Source: PALSA-505 sp963702235
GTDB taxonomy: Bacteria > Actinomycetota > Actinomycetes > Streptosporangiales > Streptosporangiaceae
DNA: 64,000 nt
Direction of reading: 5' to 3'
Assembly (NCBI GenBank): GCA_963702235.1
Contig: CAVPBZ010000023.1
Coordinates: forward strand, 62,001 to 126,000
A model generated the notes under the pieces. It was not told the origin of the DNA and did no database searches. It saw nothing but the letters and a program-made list of their open reading frames with translations. Positions within the stretch are counted from its first letter, which is position 1. Each line of letters begins with the position of its first letter. Positions 16,463 through 25,053 of the stretch are shown one piece after another. The position numbers were made by a program, and so were the translations under genes.

Positions 16463-17087
16463 CGGGGCGCGTCACCGGACGGCGGCCGCCGTTCATGGTG
16501 ACCGGCAGTACGAAGTCCCCGAGTCCGCGGCCAGGGAGATATGCCTGCGGCTGCTGACCGCGGCGCCGCGTACGCGGGCGCAGCTCGATGACGCGCTGCG
16601 CCGGCGCGGGGTGCCGCAGCAGGCCGCGGACGCGGTGCTTGACCGGCTCGCCGGGGCCGGCCTGATCGACGACGCGGCGTTCGCCCGGGCGTGGGTTGAC
16701 TCGCGCCACCGCGGCAGGGGGCTGGCCCGCCGCGCACTGACCGCCGAATTGCGGCAGCGCGGGGTGGACGAGGGCGAGGTGCGGGCGGCCGTCGAGGACC
16801 TCGGTCCGGAGCAGGAGGCAGCGGCCGCCCGGCGGCTGGTCGACGCGAAGCTGGCCGCGACCAGGGGCCGCCCGCTGGCCACGCGCATGCGCCGCCTGAC
16901 CGGCCTGCTGGCCCGCAAGGGCTACCCGGCGGGGCTGGCCTACCGGGTGATCCGCGAGGCGCTCGAGCAGGAGGGAATCGACTGCGCGAGTGCCGGGCTC
17001 GAGATGGAAGCAGTGCTGGACGCCGATCTGGCCGTGACCGAGGAGCAGGATCCGGACGCCGGCCCGGGACCGGACCTCGCGGGCTGA
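16452..17087 (+). CDS. recX: Regulatory protein RecX
   Basis: 211 residues of tandem three-helix RecX repeats: YEVPESAAREICLRLLTAAP, QLDDALRRRGVPQQAADAVL, GLIDDAAFARAWVDSRH, then GLARRALTAELRQRGV. RecX caps RecA filaments and limits SOS and recombination. GTG starts at 16434 or 16452 both overlap the end of recA; the latter is given. Overlap means obligatory co-transcription and likely translational coupling, the normal actinobacterial arrangement. Confidence 0.92.
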   Translation: MTSSGARHRTAAAVHGDRQYEVPESAAREICLRLLTAAPRTRAQLDDALRRRGVPQQAADAVLDRLAGAGLIDDAAFARAWVDSRHRGRGLARRALTAELRQRGVDEGEVRAAVEDLGPEQEAAAARRLVDAKLAATRGRPLATRMRRLTGLLARKGYPAGLAYRVIREALEQEGIDCASAGLEMEAVLDADLAVTEEQDPDAGPGPDLAG

Positions 17088-17126
17088 CCGGCCGAGGCGG
17101 TCCGAGCGTCCTGGAATGCTGGTGCC

Positions 17127-17645
17127 ATGACCTGGACAGCACCGAGCCCTCCGGCCTGCGCCGACGGGCCGCTCAGCGGAGACGACCGACCCATCCTTGC
17201 AGGATTCCTGGCCTGGCAGCGAAGCACCCTGCTCAACATCTGTGCCGGACTGACCGCAGAGCAGCTGGCCGAGCGCCCGGTGCCGCCGTCGAGCCTGTCC
17301 CTGCTCGGGCTGGTCCGTCACATGGCCAAGGTCGAGCGCATCTGGTTCCGGCAACGAGCGGCCGGCCAGCCGGTGGGGCCGATGTACGAGCCAGACCGGG
17401 GGAAGGACGCTGACTTCGACGATGCGGACCCGGCGCTGGCCCCGGAAGACTTCGCCCGGTTCACCGAGGAGTGCCGGCTCGCCGACGCGGCCGTCGCCGG
17501 CATGAAGTTCGGGGACACGTTCACGCTGCACGGGGAGGCGTACTCACTGCGGCTGGTGTACGTGCACATGATCGCCGAATACTCCCGCCACAATGGGCAC
17601 GCCGACCTGCTCCGCGAACGCATCGACGGGACAACCGGACGGTGA
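17127..17645 (+). CDS. DinB/DUF664 family protein
   Basis: 172 residues of the DinB-like four-helix bundle. Likely metal-binding histidines are in VRHMAKVERIWF (about residue 67) and in HMIAEYSRHNGHADLLRERI near the C-terminus, the standard three-His arrangement. Many actinobacterial members are mycothiol-dependent transferases or of unknown role. Starts 40 bases after recX, so it may share the recA-recX transcript. Confidence 0.8.
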   Translation: MTWTAPSPPACADGPLSGDDRPILAGFLAWQRSTLLNICAGLTAEQLAERPVPPSSLSLLGLVRHMAKVERIWFRQRAAGQPVGPMYEPDRGKDADFDDADPALAPEDFARFTEECRLADAAVAGMKFGDTFTLHGEAYSLRLVYVHMIAEYSRHNGHADLLRERIDGTTGR

Positions 17646-18021
17646 GGCCGGCGCGAGTCACGGTGAGCACGGGGCGTCGCTTAGCTCGTGTTCCGGTTCG
17701 TGACGAGAGGTGAACTTTGCGAAGAAGCGGCGGGTTGCTTGCCCAAATCGTTATCTGCGCTTAACCTCTCGGCAGGGCGAGGTATCACTCCGCGCTACGC
17801 GGATGACCATAGATCCACACCGCCAGTTATCCCGCCGGGGACGGCCGCACGGGCAGGACGGACCTGCCGCAGCTGCGGGTCGGCGGGCCGGGCTGGCGGC
17901 AGCGCTGTCGGCTGGGCCCTGCGGGGCCTGGCGGTCGCGTCGCGCGCGTGAACCCTCGCGCCAGGGCATACCAGTAGGTATGACACTGACAGCAGGAGTC
18001 GCGGATCAGGGAGGGCGCGCG
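17646..18021. other. Intergenic region before rny
   Basis: No convincing gene. It is somewhat less GC-rich around 17710-17830 and holds a small hairpin (TCCGCG at 17789-17794 pairing with CGCGGA at 17798-17803). A promoter for rny is expected here but no clear -35/-10 pair stands out. An in-frame ATG at 17980 could extend rny by 14 codons but has a weak ribosome binding site. Confidence 0.4.
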
Positions 18022-19650
18022 GTGAGCGGCACAATCGCAGTCACGCTGATCGGAATCCTCCTGCTCGTCATCCTGCTCGTGCTGGGCATCGTGCTGCGCA
18101 CGCTGAAGAGGCCCGCTGCGCGCGCGGCCGTGACCGGACCGGACCAGGCGGAGCCCGCCGCCCAGGTCTCCGGACCGGCTCAGGACGAGCGCCCTGCCGC
18201 CGCCGAGGCTGAGCAGATCCGCGCCCAGGCGGAGTCGGACGCTGCCGGGCTGCTGCGTACGGCGGAGGCTGCGGCCGAGCAGGCGGAGCGAGCCCGCCGC
18301 GCCGCCGAGGACGAGATCCGCGCGGTCAAGAACGAGGTGGCCGGGCTGCGCACCGACCTGGAACGCCGCGAGGCGCGGCTGGCCGAGCGGGAGCACCGGC
18401 TGGACGAGGAGGTCCGCAAGCTCGAGGAGAGGTCAGCCGCACTCGACGAGTTCCGCGGCGATCTCGAGCGCGAACGCGGCGACCTTGACCGGCTGGGCGA
18501 GGAACGGCGTCAGGTACTCGAGCAGGCCGCGGGGCTGACCGCCGGGCAGGCCAAGGCCGAGCTGATCGCCGGGATCGAGAGCCAGGCGAAGCGGGAGGCC
18601 GCCGTCACCGTCAGGAACCTCGAGGGCGACGCGCGCAGGGACGGCGACAAGCGGGCCCGCAAGATCGTGACCCTGGCCATCCAGCGGATAGCCAGCGAGC
18701 AGACCAGCGAGTCGGTGGTCTCCGTGCTGCACCTGCCCGGCGACGACATGAAGGGCAGGATCATCGGCCGGGAAGGCCGCAACATCCGCGCCTTCGAGTC
18801 GGTCACCGGCGTCAACCTGATCATCGACGACACCCCCGAGGCGGTCCTGCTGTCCTGCTTCGACCCGGTGCGGCGCGAGGTCGGCAGGCTCACCCTGGAG
18901 CGGCTTGTCCTGGACGGCCGGATTCACCCGCAGCGGATCGAGGAGGCGCACGAGCGGAGCAAGGCGGACGTCGAGCAGCTGTGCGTCCGCGCCGGGGAAG
19001 ACGCCCTCACCGAGTTCGGTATCACGGACATGCACCCTGAGCTCATGGCGCTCCTCGGCAGGCTGCGGTACCGCACCTCCTACGGGCAGAACGTGCTCAA
19101 GCACCTGATCGAGTCCGCGCACATCGCCGGCATCATGGCCAGCGAGCTCGGCCTGGACCCCGCGCTGCTCAGGCGCGGCACCTTGCTGCACGACATCGGC
19201 AAGGCCCTGACGCACGAGGTGGAAGGCAGCCACGCGCTGATCGGCGCCGAGATCGCCCGCCGGTACGGCGAGCCGGAAGACGTCGTGCACGCCATCGAGG
19301 CGCACCACAACGAGGTGGAGGTGCGCACCGTCGAGGCGGTCCTCACCCAGGCGGCCGACGCGATCAGCGGCAGCAGGCCCGGGGCGCGGCGGGAGTCCCT
19401 CGAGGCGTACGTCAAGCGGCTCGAGCGGCTGGAGGAGATCGCCTCCGCCCACGAGGGCGTCGAGAAGGTCTTCGCCATGCAGGCCGGCCGGGAGATCAGG
19501 GTCATGGTCAAGCCGGACCAGGTGGACGACATCCACGCGCAGGTGATCGCGCGTGATGTCGCCAAGCAGGTCGAGGAGGAGCTGGCCTATCCGGGGCAGA
19601 TCCGCATCACCGTGGTCAGGGAATCGCGCGCCACCGAGTACGCACGCTAG
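18022..19650 (+). CDS. rny: Ribonuclease Y
   Basis: 542 residues from GTG 18022, which has AGGGAGG seven bases upstream. Order of parts: N-terminal membrane helix (IAVTLIGILLLVILLVLGIV), long charged coiled coil (about 50-200), KH domain (HLPGDDMKGRIIGREGRNIR) and HD domain with LLHDIGKAL and EAHHNEVE metal ligands. RNase Y is a membrane-anchored endoribonuclease that starts mRNA decay. Family length is about 520. The gene sits between recA-recX and miaB as in other actinobacteria. An intrinsic terminator overlaps its stop codon. Confidence 0.93.
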   Translation: MSGTIAVTLIGILLLVILLVLGIVLRTLKRPAARAAVTGPDQAEPAAQVSGPAQDERPAAAEAEQIRAQAESDAAGLLRTAEAAAEQAERARRAAEDEIRAVKNEVAGLRTDLERREARLAEREHRLDEEVRKLEERSAALDEFRGDLERERGDLDRLGEERRQVLEQAAGLTAGQAKAELIAGIESQAKREAAVTVRNLEGDARRDGDKRARKIVTLAIQRIASEQTSESVVSVLHLPGDDMKGRIIGREGRNIRAFESVTGVNLIIDDTPEAVLLSCFDPVRREVGRLTLERLVLDGRIHPQRIEEAHERSKADVEQLCVRAGEDALTEFGITDMHPELMALLGRLRYRTSYGQNVLKHLIESAHIAGIMASELGLDPALLRRGTLLHDIGKALTHEVEGSHALIGAEIARRYGEPEDVVHAIEAHHNEVEVRTVEAVLTQAADAISGSRPGARRESLEAYVKRLERLEEIASAHEGVEKVFAMQAGREIRVMVKPDQVDDIHAQVIARDVAKQVEEELAYPGQIRITVVRESRATEYAR

Positions 19651-19663
19651 CCTCGGTTTTTTT
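19633..19663 (+). terminator. Rho-independent terminator overlapping the end of rny
   Basis: ACCGAG (19633-19638) pairs with CTCGGT (19652-19657) around the rny stop codon, followed at once by a run of seven T (19657-19663). A genuine U-tract terminator is uncommon in such GC-rich DNA; the left arm lies inside the last codons of rny. Confidence 0.75.
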
Positions 19664-19735
19664 GCGGGCTCTGAGTGGCCGGTCGCAGCGCTTATCCGGC
19701 CCTGGTCGCGGCGCTCGTGCGGGCGTCGCCGTCGC

Positions 19736-20164
19736 TCAGGCGCGTCCTTCGTCGTGAAGTGTGGGGGCGTAGGAGATGCCGACGATCAGGCCATCCTCAG
19801 TGAGAACCCGGGTCACCGTCTGTCCCCACGGCTCGGTGCGCGCTGGGTGCAGCAGTTCGTAGCCCGCGCGCTGAAGCTCGGCGCCAGCGGCGGCGACGGC
19901 TGCTGCGTCCTGCACCTCGAACTCGATGGATGCCTGGGGGACCACCCGGCCGGCGGGCCACTGCGGCGTGCCGAAGCACGCCTCGGCGGCCTGCGCGAGC
20001 GGCCACACGCCGAAGTGCCTGCTGCCGGGGATCCTCTCACTGGAGTAGTACTCGTCGGCCTCGTACTTCTCCAGGGGCAGGCCGAGGGCGTCCATGAACA
20101 GCTTGCGGCTCCGCGGCGGGTCAGCGGCGACGACCGACATGCTCGTGATAAAGAGAACGTTCAT
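19736..20164 (-). CDS. VOC-superfamily (glyoxalase-like) protein
   Basis: 142 residues with two beta-alpha-beta-beta-beta modules of the vicinal oxygen chelate fold: MNVLFITSMSVVAADPPRSR, FMDALGLPLEK, then ASIEFEVQDAAAVAAAGAEL and VLTEDGLIVGISYAP. Members include glyoxalases, dioxygenases and antibiotic-binding proteins. The usual metal ligands are not obvious, so it may be a binding rather than a catalytic protein. Transcribed against rny and away from miaB; no functional partner nearby. Confidence 0.75.
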   Translation of the reverse strand: MNVLFITSMSVVAADPPRSRKLFMDALGLPLEKYEADEYYSSERIPGSRHFGVWPLAQAAEACFGTPQWPAGRVVPQASIEFEVQDAAAVAAAGAELQRAGYELLHPARTEPWGQTVTRVLTEDGLIVGISYAPTLHDEGRA

Positions 20165-20265
20165 CTGGCCCAGGCTACGCAGCGCAGCCGATGACGCGGT
20201 TACGCCGGGGCCGTTCGCGGCGGATTCAGCCTGTCCGCGCCGGCCCGCGTACGCTGGTTCCCGTC

Positions 20266-21752
20266 ATGACAGCCTCCCGTACGTACCAGGTCCGCACCCA
20301 CGGGTGCCAGATGAACGCGCACGACTCCGAGCGGCTGGCCGGGCTGCTCGAGGACGCTGGTTACCGGCGCGCCGCAGACGATGCCGTCCCCGACGTCGTC
20401 GTGTTCAATACGTGCGCGGTCAGGGAGAACGCTGACAACCGCCTGTACGGCAACCTCGGCCAGCTGCTGCCGGCCAAGACCGCGAGCCCCGGCATGCAGA
20501 TCGCCGTGGGCGGCTGCCTGGCGCAGAAGGACCGGCACGAGATCCTGCGCCGCGCACCCTGGGTTGACGTCGTGTTCGGCACGCACAACATCGGCTCGCT
20601 GCCCGCCCTGCTCGACCGGGCCCGGGTGCTCGAGGAGGCGCAGGTCGAGATCGCCGAATCGCTGGAGCGGTTCCCGTCCGCGCTGCCGGCCCGCCGGGAG
20701 TCGGCGTACGCGGCGTGGGTGGCCATCTCGGTCGGCTGCAATAACACCTGCACGTTCTGCATCGTCCCGAGTCTGCGCGGGCGAGAGAAGGACCGGCGTC
20801 CCGGGGACGTGCTGGCCGAGATCCGCGCGCTGGTCGAGGGCGGCGTGCTCGAGGTCACTCTGCTCGGCCAGAACGTCAACTCCTACGGTGCCGAGTTCGG
20901 TGACCGGCAGGCCTTCGGCAAGCTGCTGCGCGCCTGCGGCGGGATCGAGGGCCTGGAGCGGCTGCGGTTCACCTCGCCGCACCCCCGTGACTTCACCGAC
21001 GACGTCATCGCCGCCATGGCGGAGACCGCTAACGTGATGCCGCAGCTGCACATGCCGCTGCAGTCCGGGTCGAACACGGTGCTGCGATCCATGCGCCGCG
21101 CCTACCGCAGGGACTCCTACCTGGCCATCCTGGACCGCGTCCGGGCCGCGATCCCTGACGCCGCGATCACGACCGACATCATCGTGGGCTTCCCCGGCGA
21201 GACCGAGCGCGACTTCGCCGACACCCTCGACCTGGTCAGGCAGGCCCGCTTCGCCGGGGCCTTCACCTTCCAGTACTCGCAGCGGCCGGGCACCCCCGCG
21301 GCGGCCATGCCGGACCAGGTCCCCGCGGAGGTCGTCCGCGACCGGTACGGCCGGCTGGTCGCGCTGGTCGAGGAGATCACCCTGGCCGAGAACCAGCGGC
21401 TGGCCGGCCGCGAGCTCGAGGTGCTGGTGGCCGAGGGGGAGGGGCGCAAGGACGGCGCAACCCACCGGATGTCCGGCCGGGCGCGGGACAACCGGCTGGT
21501 GCACTTCCTGCCGGGCGACACGCCGCCACGGCCGGGGGACGTGGTCACGACGGTCGTCACCCGGGCCGCCCCGCACCACCTGATCGCGGACGGCTCGCCC
21601 CGGTCGGTCCGCAGGACCGCGGGCGGTGAGGCCTGGCAGGCTCGCCGCCAGGACGCCGCCGGGCCGGCTGGCCCGGGCAGGCCGCTCCCGCGGGCGCGGG
21701 ACAGGTCCTGCTGGGCATGCCGTCGCGACCCCGGGCCGCGCATACCGGCTGA
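20266..21752 (+). CDS. miaB: tRNA-2-methylthio-N6-dimethylallyladenosine synthase (apparent C-terminal frameshift)
   Basis: MiaB adds methylthio to isopentenyl-A37 of tRNAs. Visible are the UPF0004 domain (YQVRTHGCQMNAHDSERL; FNTCAVRENADNRL), radical SAM motif ISVGCNNTCTFCIVPSLRG and a C-terminal TRAM domain through APHHLIADG. As given, the frame has no stop and runs on into miaA (to 22716). From about 21699 the next frame instead reads GQVLLGMPSRPRAAHTG and stops at TGA 21750-21752, four bases before the miaA ATG; this resembles normal MiaB C-termini. Restoring one base between about 21650 and 21698 gives a 495-residue protein, the usual size. ATG 20266 starts at MTASRTYQVRTHGC. Confidence 0.88.
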
Positions 21753-21756
21753 CCCG

Positions 21757-22716
21757 ATGGCGCAGCCGGTGATCGCGGTCGTGGGCCCGACGGCGGCGGG
21801 CAAGTCCGGCTTGGGCATCGACCTCGCGCGGGCGGTGGGCGGGGAGATCGTCAACGCCGACTCGATGCAGCTGTACGCGGGCATGGACATCGGCACGGCC
21901 AAGCTCGCCCCGGAACAGCGCGGCGGCGTGCCTCATCACCTGCTGGACATCTGGGACATCGCGACGGCGGCGAACGTCGCCGAGTACCAGCGGCTGGCCC
22001 GCGCCGTCATCGACGACATCCAGGCGCGGGGCAAGGTGCCCGTCCTGGTCGGCGGGTCCGGCCTCTACGTCCGCGCCGCCCTCGACAACCTGAACTTCCC
22101 CGGCACCGACGCCCGGCTGCGCGGGCAGCTGGAGGATGAGCTGGACCGGACCGGGCCGGGCCCGCTGCATGAGCGGCTGACCCGGCTCGACCCGGCGGCC
22201 GCCGGGGCGATCCTGCCGAGCAACGGGCGGCGGATCGTCCGCGCGCTCGAGGTGATCGAGCTGTCCGGGCAGTCCTTCAGCGCGACGCTGCCCGGCTATG
22301 AGGCCGTCGCTTCGTGCTACCCCTCGGTCCAGCTCGGGCTGCGGCTGGACCGCGCGGAGCTCGACCGGCGGATCAGCGCCCGGGTGGACGGGATGTGGCA
22401 GGCCGGGTTCGTGGACGAGGTGCGCGGCCTGGAACGCCGCGGGCTGCGCGACGGCCGGACATCCGGCCGCGCCCTCGGGTACGCGCAGGTACTGCGCTTC
22501 CTGGCGGGGGAGTGGCCGGGGGAGCAGGCCCGGCTCGAGACGGTGCGCGCGACCAGGAAGTTCGCCCGCCGTCAGGAGTCGTGGTTCCGCCGTGATCCCC
22601 GGATCAGCTGGCTAGAGGCCGGCAATGGACGTGGCACGGCCCTGCGGGAGTCCGCACTGGCTACGATCGGCGCATGCGTTTCGCCAAGGGGCACGGCACC
22701 GAGAACGACTTCGTGA
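21757..22716 (+). CDS. miaA: tRNA dimethylallyltransferase MiaA
   Basis: 319 residues from ATG 21757. MiaA transfers a dimethylallyl group to A37, making the substrate for MiaB. P-loop GPTAAGKS at residues about 10-17, then EIVNADSMQLYAGMDIGTAK, VPHHLLDIWD, LVGGSGLYVRA and NGRRIVRALEVIELSG are all family blocks. In the given sequence its frame is continuous with miaB, so a fused 816-residue reading (20266-22716) is possible but judged less likely. No clear ribosome binding site precedes the ATG; coupling to miaB termination would explain that. Its 3' end overlaps dapF by 43 bases. Confidence 0.9.
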   Translation: MAQPVIAVVGPTAAGKSGLGIDLARAVGGEIVNADSMQLYAGMDIGTAKLAPEQRGGVPHHLLDIWDIATAANVAEYQRLARAVIDDIQARGKVPVLVGGSGLYVRAALDNLNFPGTDARLRGQLEDELDRTGPGPLHERLTRLDPAAAGAILPSNGRRIVRALEVIELSGQSFSATLPGYEAVASCYPSVQLGLRLDRAELDRRISARVDGMWQAGFVDEVRGLERRGLRDGRTSGRALGYAQVLRFLAGEWPGEQARLETVRATRKFARRQESWFRRDPRISWLEAGNGRGTALRESALATIGACVSPRGTAPRTTS

Positions 22717-23942
22717 TCATTCCCGACCCTGGCGGCAAGGTCGAGCTCACGCCCGGCCTTGTCGCCCGCCTGTGTGACCGACACGCGGGGCTGGGCGCTG
22801 ACGGCGTGCTGCGCGCGGTCCGGGTCGCGGAAGCCGCGGGCGCCGCTGACGGCCCCGGCGCGAGTGACGGCCCCGGTGCCAGTGAGGGCCCCGGTGCCGG
22901 TGACGGCCCCGGTGCCGGCCCGGCGGGCGGGCCCGGCGTGGATGCCGGTTACGATCCTGACGCCGCGGCGGCGGCCGGTGCCGGGTGGTTCATGGACTAC
23001 CGGAACGCCGACGGCAGCGTGGCGGAGATGTGCGGGAACGGCATCCGGGTGTTCGGCAGGTACCTGCTCGAGCATGACCTGGTGGCCGGCCCTGAGTTCG
23101 CCGTGGCCACCCGCGGGGGTATCCGGCTGGTGTGGCTGGAGCCGGACGGCGAGATCACCGTGGACATGGGGCCGCCGCAGGTGCTCGGGGACGGCCGCGC
23201 GACGCTGGCCGGCCAGCCGCTCGACGGGCTGGGGGTATCGCTGGGCAACCCGCACCTGGCCTGCCTGGTGGACACTCCGCTGGCCGAGTTCGACCTGTCC
23301 CGGCCGCCCGAGATCGATGCCGGGCAGTTCCCTGATGGCGTCAACCTCGAGCTCGTCAGGATCATCGGCGACGCGCACATCCTGATGCGGATATACGAGC
23401 GGGGCAGCGGAGTGACCCGGTCCTGCGGGACGGGGGCGGTGGCGGCTGCGGTAGCCGCCGCGGTGGCCGCGCGCGCTGCCGCCGGCCCGGCGCCGCGCGG
23501 GGCCAGCCTGCCGGCCGGCGGTGGCTCCGCCTCGGCCGCGGGCACGGCGCCTGCCGCTGACACTCCGCCTGCCGCTGACGCTCCGTCTGCCGCTGACGCT
23601 CCGTCTGCCGCTGACGCTCCGTCTGCCGCTGACGCCCCGCTTGCCGGGGACGCCCCGCTTGCCGGGGACACGCCGCCGGCCGCGGATGGCTCGCTGCCCG
23701 GCACCGACTCGCTGCCCGCCTACCCCAGCCCGCCGTCGCCGTACGGCGATGCGGCCGCCGCCCCGCCGCCGGGCACCTGGATCGTCGACGTGCCCGGCGG
23801 GCGGCTGCGGGTCACGCTGGACGGGCGGACCAGCTTCCTGTCCGGACCCGCGGTGATCGTGGCGGAGGGAGAGCTGAGCGAGGCGTGGCTGTCGGGGAAG
23901 GCGGTCAGCCCGGATCAGTCCTCGCCGGCGCCGGCCGCGTAG
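22674..23942 (+). CDS. dapF: Diaminopimelate epimerase with two repeat insertions
   Basis: 422 residues against about 270-300 for the family. DapF interconverts LL- and meso-diaminopimelate for lysine and peptidoglycan synthesis. Both catalytic cysteines are present: EMCGNGIRVFGRYL and RSCGTGAVAA, along with FAKGHGTENDF at the N-terminus and the substrate loop NADGSVAEMCGNG. Two low-complexity insertions account for the extra length: a GPGA-rich one at about residues 53-85, before WFMDYRNADG, and a longer (APSAAD)n-type one at about 275-360, between the second half-domain helix and the final VDVPGGRLRVTL strand. Both come from 18-bp tandem repeats and keep frame. ATG 22674 overlaps miaA. Confidence 0.93.
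   Translation: MRFAKGHGTENDFVIIPDPGGKVELTPGLVARLCDRHAGLGADGVLRAVRVAEAAGAADGPGASDGPGASEGPGAGDGPGAGPAGGPGVDAGYDPDAAAAAGAGWFMDYRNADGSVAEMCGNGIRVFGRYLLEHDLVAGPEFAVATRGGIRLVWLEPDGEITVDMGPPQVLGDGRATLAGQPLDGLGVSLGNPHLACLVDTPLAEFDLSRPPEIDAGQFPDGVNLELVRIIGDAHILMRIYERGSGVTRSCGTGAVAAAVAAAVAARAAAGPAPRGASLPAGGGSASAAGTAPAADTPPAADAPSAADAPSAADAPSAADAPLAGDAPLAGDTPPAADGSLPGTDSLPAYPSPPSPYGDAAAAPPPGTWIVDVPGGRLRVTLDGRTSFLSGPAVIVAEGELSEAWLSGKAVSPDQSSPAPAA
22845..22916 (+). repeat. 18-bp tandem repeat in dapF, first insertion
   Basis: Four consecutive 18-base units of the type AGTGACGGCCCCGGTGCC, each encoding six residues like SDGPGA, with one to four differences per unit. The array lies entirely inside dapF and preserves frame. 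Confidence 0.9.
23553..23678 (+). repeat. 18-bp tandem repeat in dapF, second insertion
   Basis: Seven consecutive 18-base units of the type GCCGCTGACGCTCCGTCT, encoding AADAPS-like hexapeptides; units 2-4 are identical and units 5-7 diverge. In frame within dapF. Confidence 0.92.
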
Positions 23943-24154
23943 GCCAGCCGCAGGCCCAGCGAGATCAGCACCCAGCCCGCTCGCCGGCGGATCAGGTGCC
24001 GGGAGCTGTGGTGCGCGAGGGGCTGCCCCGCCCGCCGGGCCCGCTGCGCCTGCCGGGCCTGCCGGGCCTGCCGGGCGTGACCGCTGCGCGCGGACAGCGC
24101 GCGCAGCTCACTGCCGTGCTGACTGGCCATCTTCTCTGCCTGGTACGGATTCAC
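23915..24154 (-). CDS. Small basic hypothetical protein
   Basis: 79 residues from a GTG at 24154 preceded by AAGGAG at good spacing (a GTG ten codons further upstream is possible). It begins NPYQAEKMASQHGSELRALS, has an Arg/Gln/Ala-rich middle of QAR-type repeats and ends with the hydrophobic segment RAGWVLISLGLRLAYAAG. This pattern (polar N-terminus, basic stretch, short C-terminal hydrophobic helix) is frequent in small actinobacterial proteins of unknown role. Last gene of the RHH-DUF4097 cluster; its 3' end overlaps that of dapF on the other strand. Confidence 0.6.
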   Translation of the reverse strand: MNPYQAEKMASQHGSELRALSARSGHARQARQARQAQRARRAGQPLAHHSSRHLIRRRAGWVLISLGLRLAYAAGAGED

Positions 24155-24196
24155 GGGAGTCTCCTTACCCGGTGCGGGCGGCACATTCCGGCCGGG

Positions 24197-25006
24197 TCAG
24201 CCGGCCGCGGGCGCGCGGCTGATCCTGATGTCCCCGCTCACGCTGCTGCAGCGCAGGGTCAGGTCGGGCTCGCCGTCACCGCCGCCGCTGGAGTCGGAAT
24301 CGAGCTCACTGCGGACATGGCCGCTGATCGAGGAGAGGTCCAGGTAGACCCCGCTGCCGGGCGGTACCGCGAGGGCAGCGTCGCCGGACACGCTGGTCAC
24401 GTCGGCCCGGCCGGCGGCGATGCTGTCGATCCGCACGTCACCGCTGGCCGTTTTCACCTCGGCCGACCGCCCGGCCCGTCCTATCCGCAGGTCTCCGCTG
24501 GCTGTCTTCGCCGTGAGGCTGCCGCCGATCCGCTGGATAGTGACGTCACCGGACGCCGTGTTGACGCTGACATCTCCGGCAGCCTCGGTGAGCCGTACGT
24601 CGCCTGACGCGGTGGTGAAGCTGGCGTCGCCGGTGATCCAGTCCGCGGTCACGTCACCGCTGGCGGTGTTCATGTCCAGCGCGCCGAGTTCGCCCGTGCT
24701 GGACACGTCGGCCGAGGCTGTCCTGGCCGTGACCGAGGAGCCCTCGGGCAGCTCGATCGTGAGGTCGAGTGACGTATCGCCGCGTAGCTGCGCCCGCTTG
24801 GGGACCTCTACCGTCAGCCTGCCACCGGTGAAGCTGACCTCGGTGTCGGCGATGAGCTTGTCGGCGGACGTGCTGCCGCCTCCGCGCTGCCCCAGCAGCG
24901 AGACGGTCACGGTCTGCGTGTGCGTCGCGGTAAGGTTCACGTTCCCCGCGGGCAGGCGGATCTCTGCCTCGATAGGCCCGGCTGCGCTGAATTCCCAGGA
25001 CGTCAC
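24197..25006 (-). CDS. DUF4097 beta-strand repeat protein
   Basis: 269 residues made largely of repeated strands with the signature TASGDV (for instance MNTASGDVTADWITGDASFT, KTASGDVRIDS), expected to form a right-handed beta-solenoid. No signal peptide or membrane segment is visible, unlike many DUF4097 proteins that are exported. Function of the family is unknown. It lies 47 bases downstream of the RHH gene and 42 upstream of the small protein, so the three probably form one operon. Confidence 0.78.
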   Translation of the reverse strand: MTSWEFSAAGPIEAEIRLPAGNVNLTATHTQTVTVSLLGQRGGGSTSADKLIADTEVSFTGGRLTVEVPKRAQLRGDTSLDLTIELPEGSSVTARTASADVSSTGELGALDMNTASGDVTADWITGDASFTTASGDVRLTEAAGDVSVNTASGDVTIQRIGGSLTAKTASGDLRIGRAGRSAEVKTASGDVRIDSIAAGRADVTSVSGDAALAVPPGSGVYLDLSSISGHVRSELDSDSSGGGDGEPDLTLRCSSVSGDIRISRAPAAG

Positions 25007-25053
25007 TGTGCTGTCTCCTTCGGGGGTCGGATGGGTGGCGGCGCGGGACGCGG

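Noticed and set aside
20266..22716. A novel bifunctional MiaB-MiaA fusion enzyme
   Set aside because: The alternative frame supplies a normal MiaB C-terminus and stop just before the miaA ATG, so a lost base is more likely. Kept as a finding, annotated as two genes.
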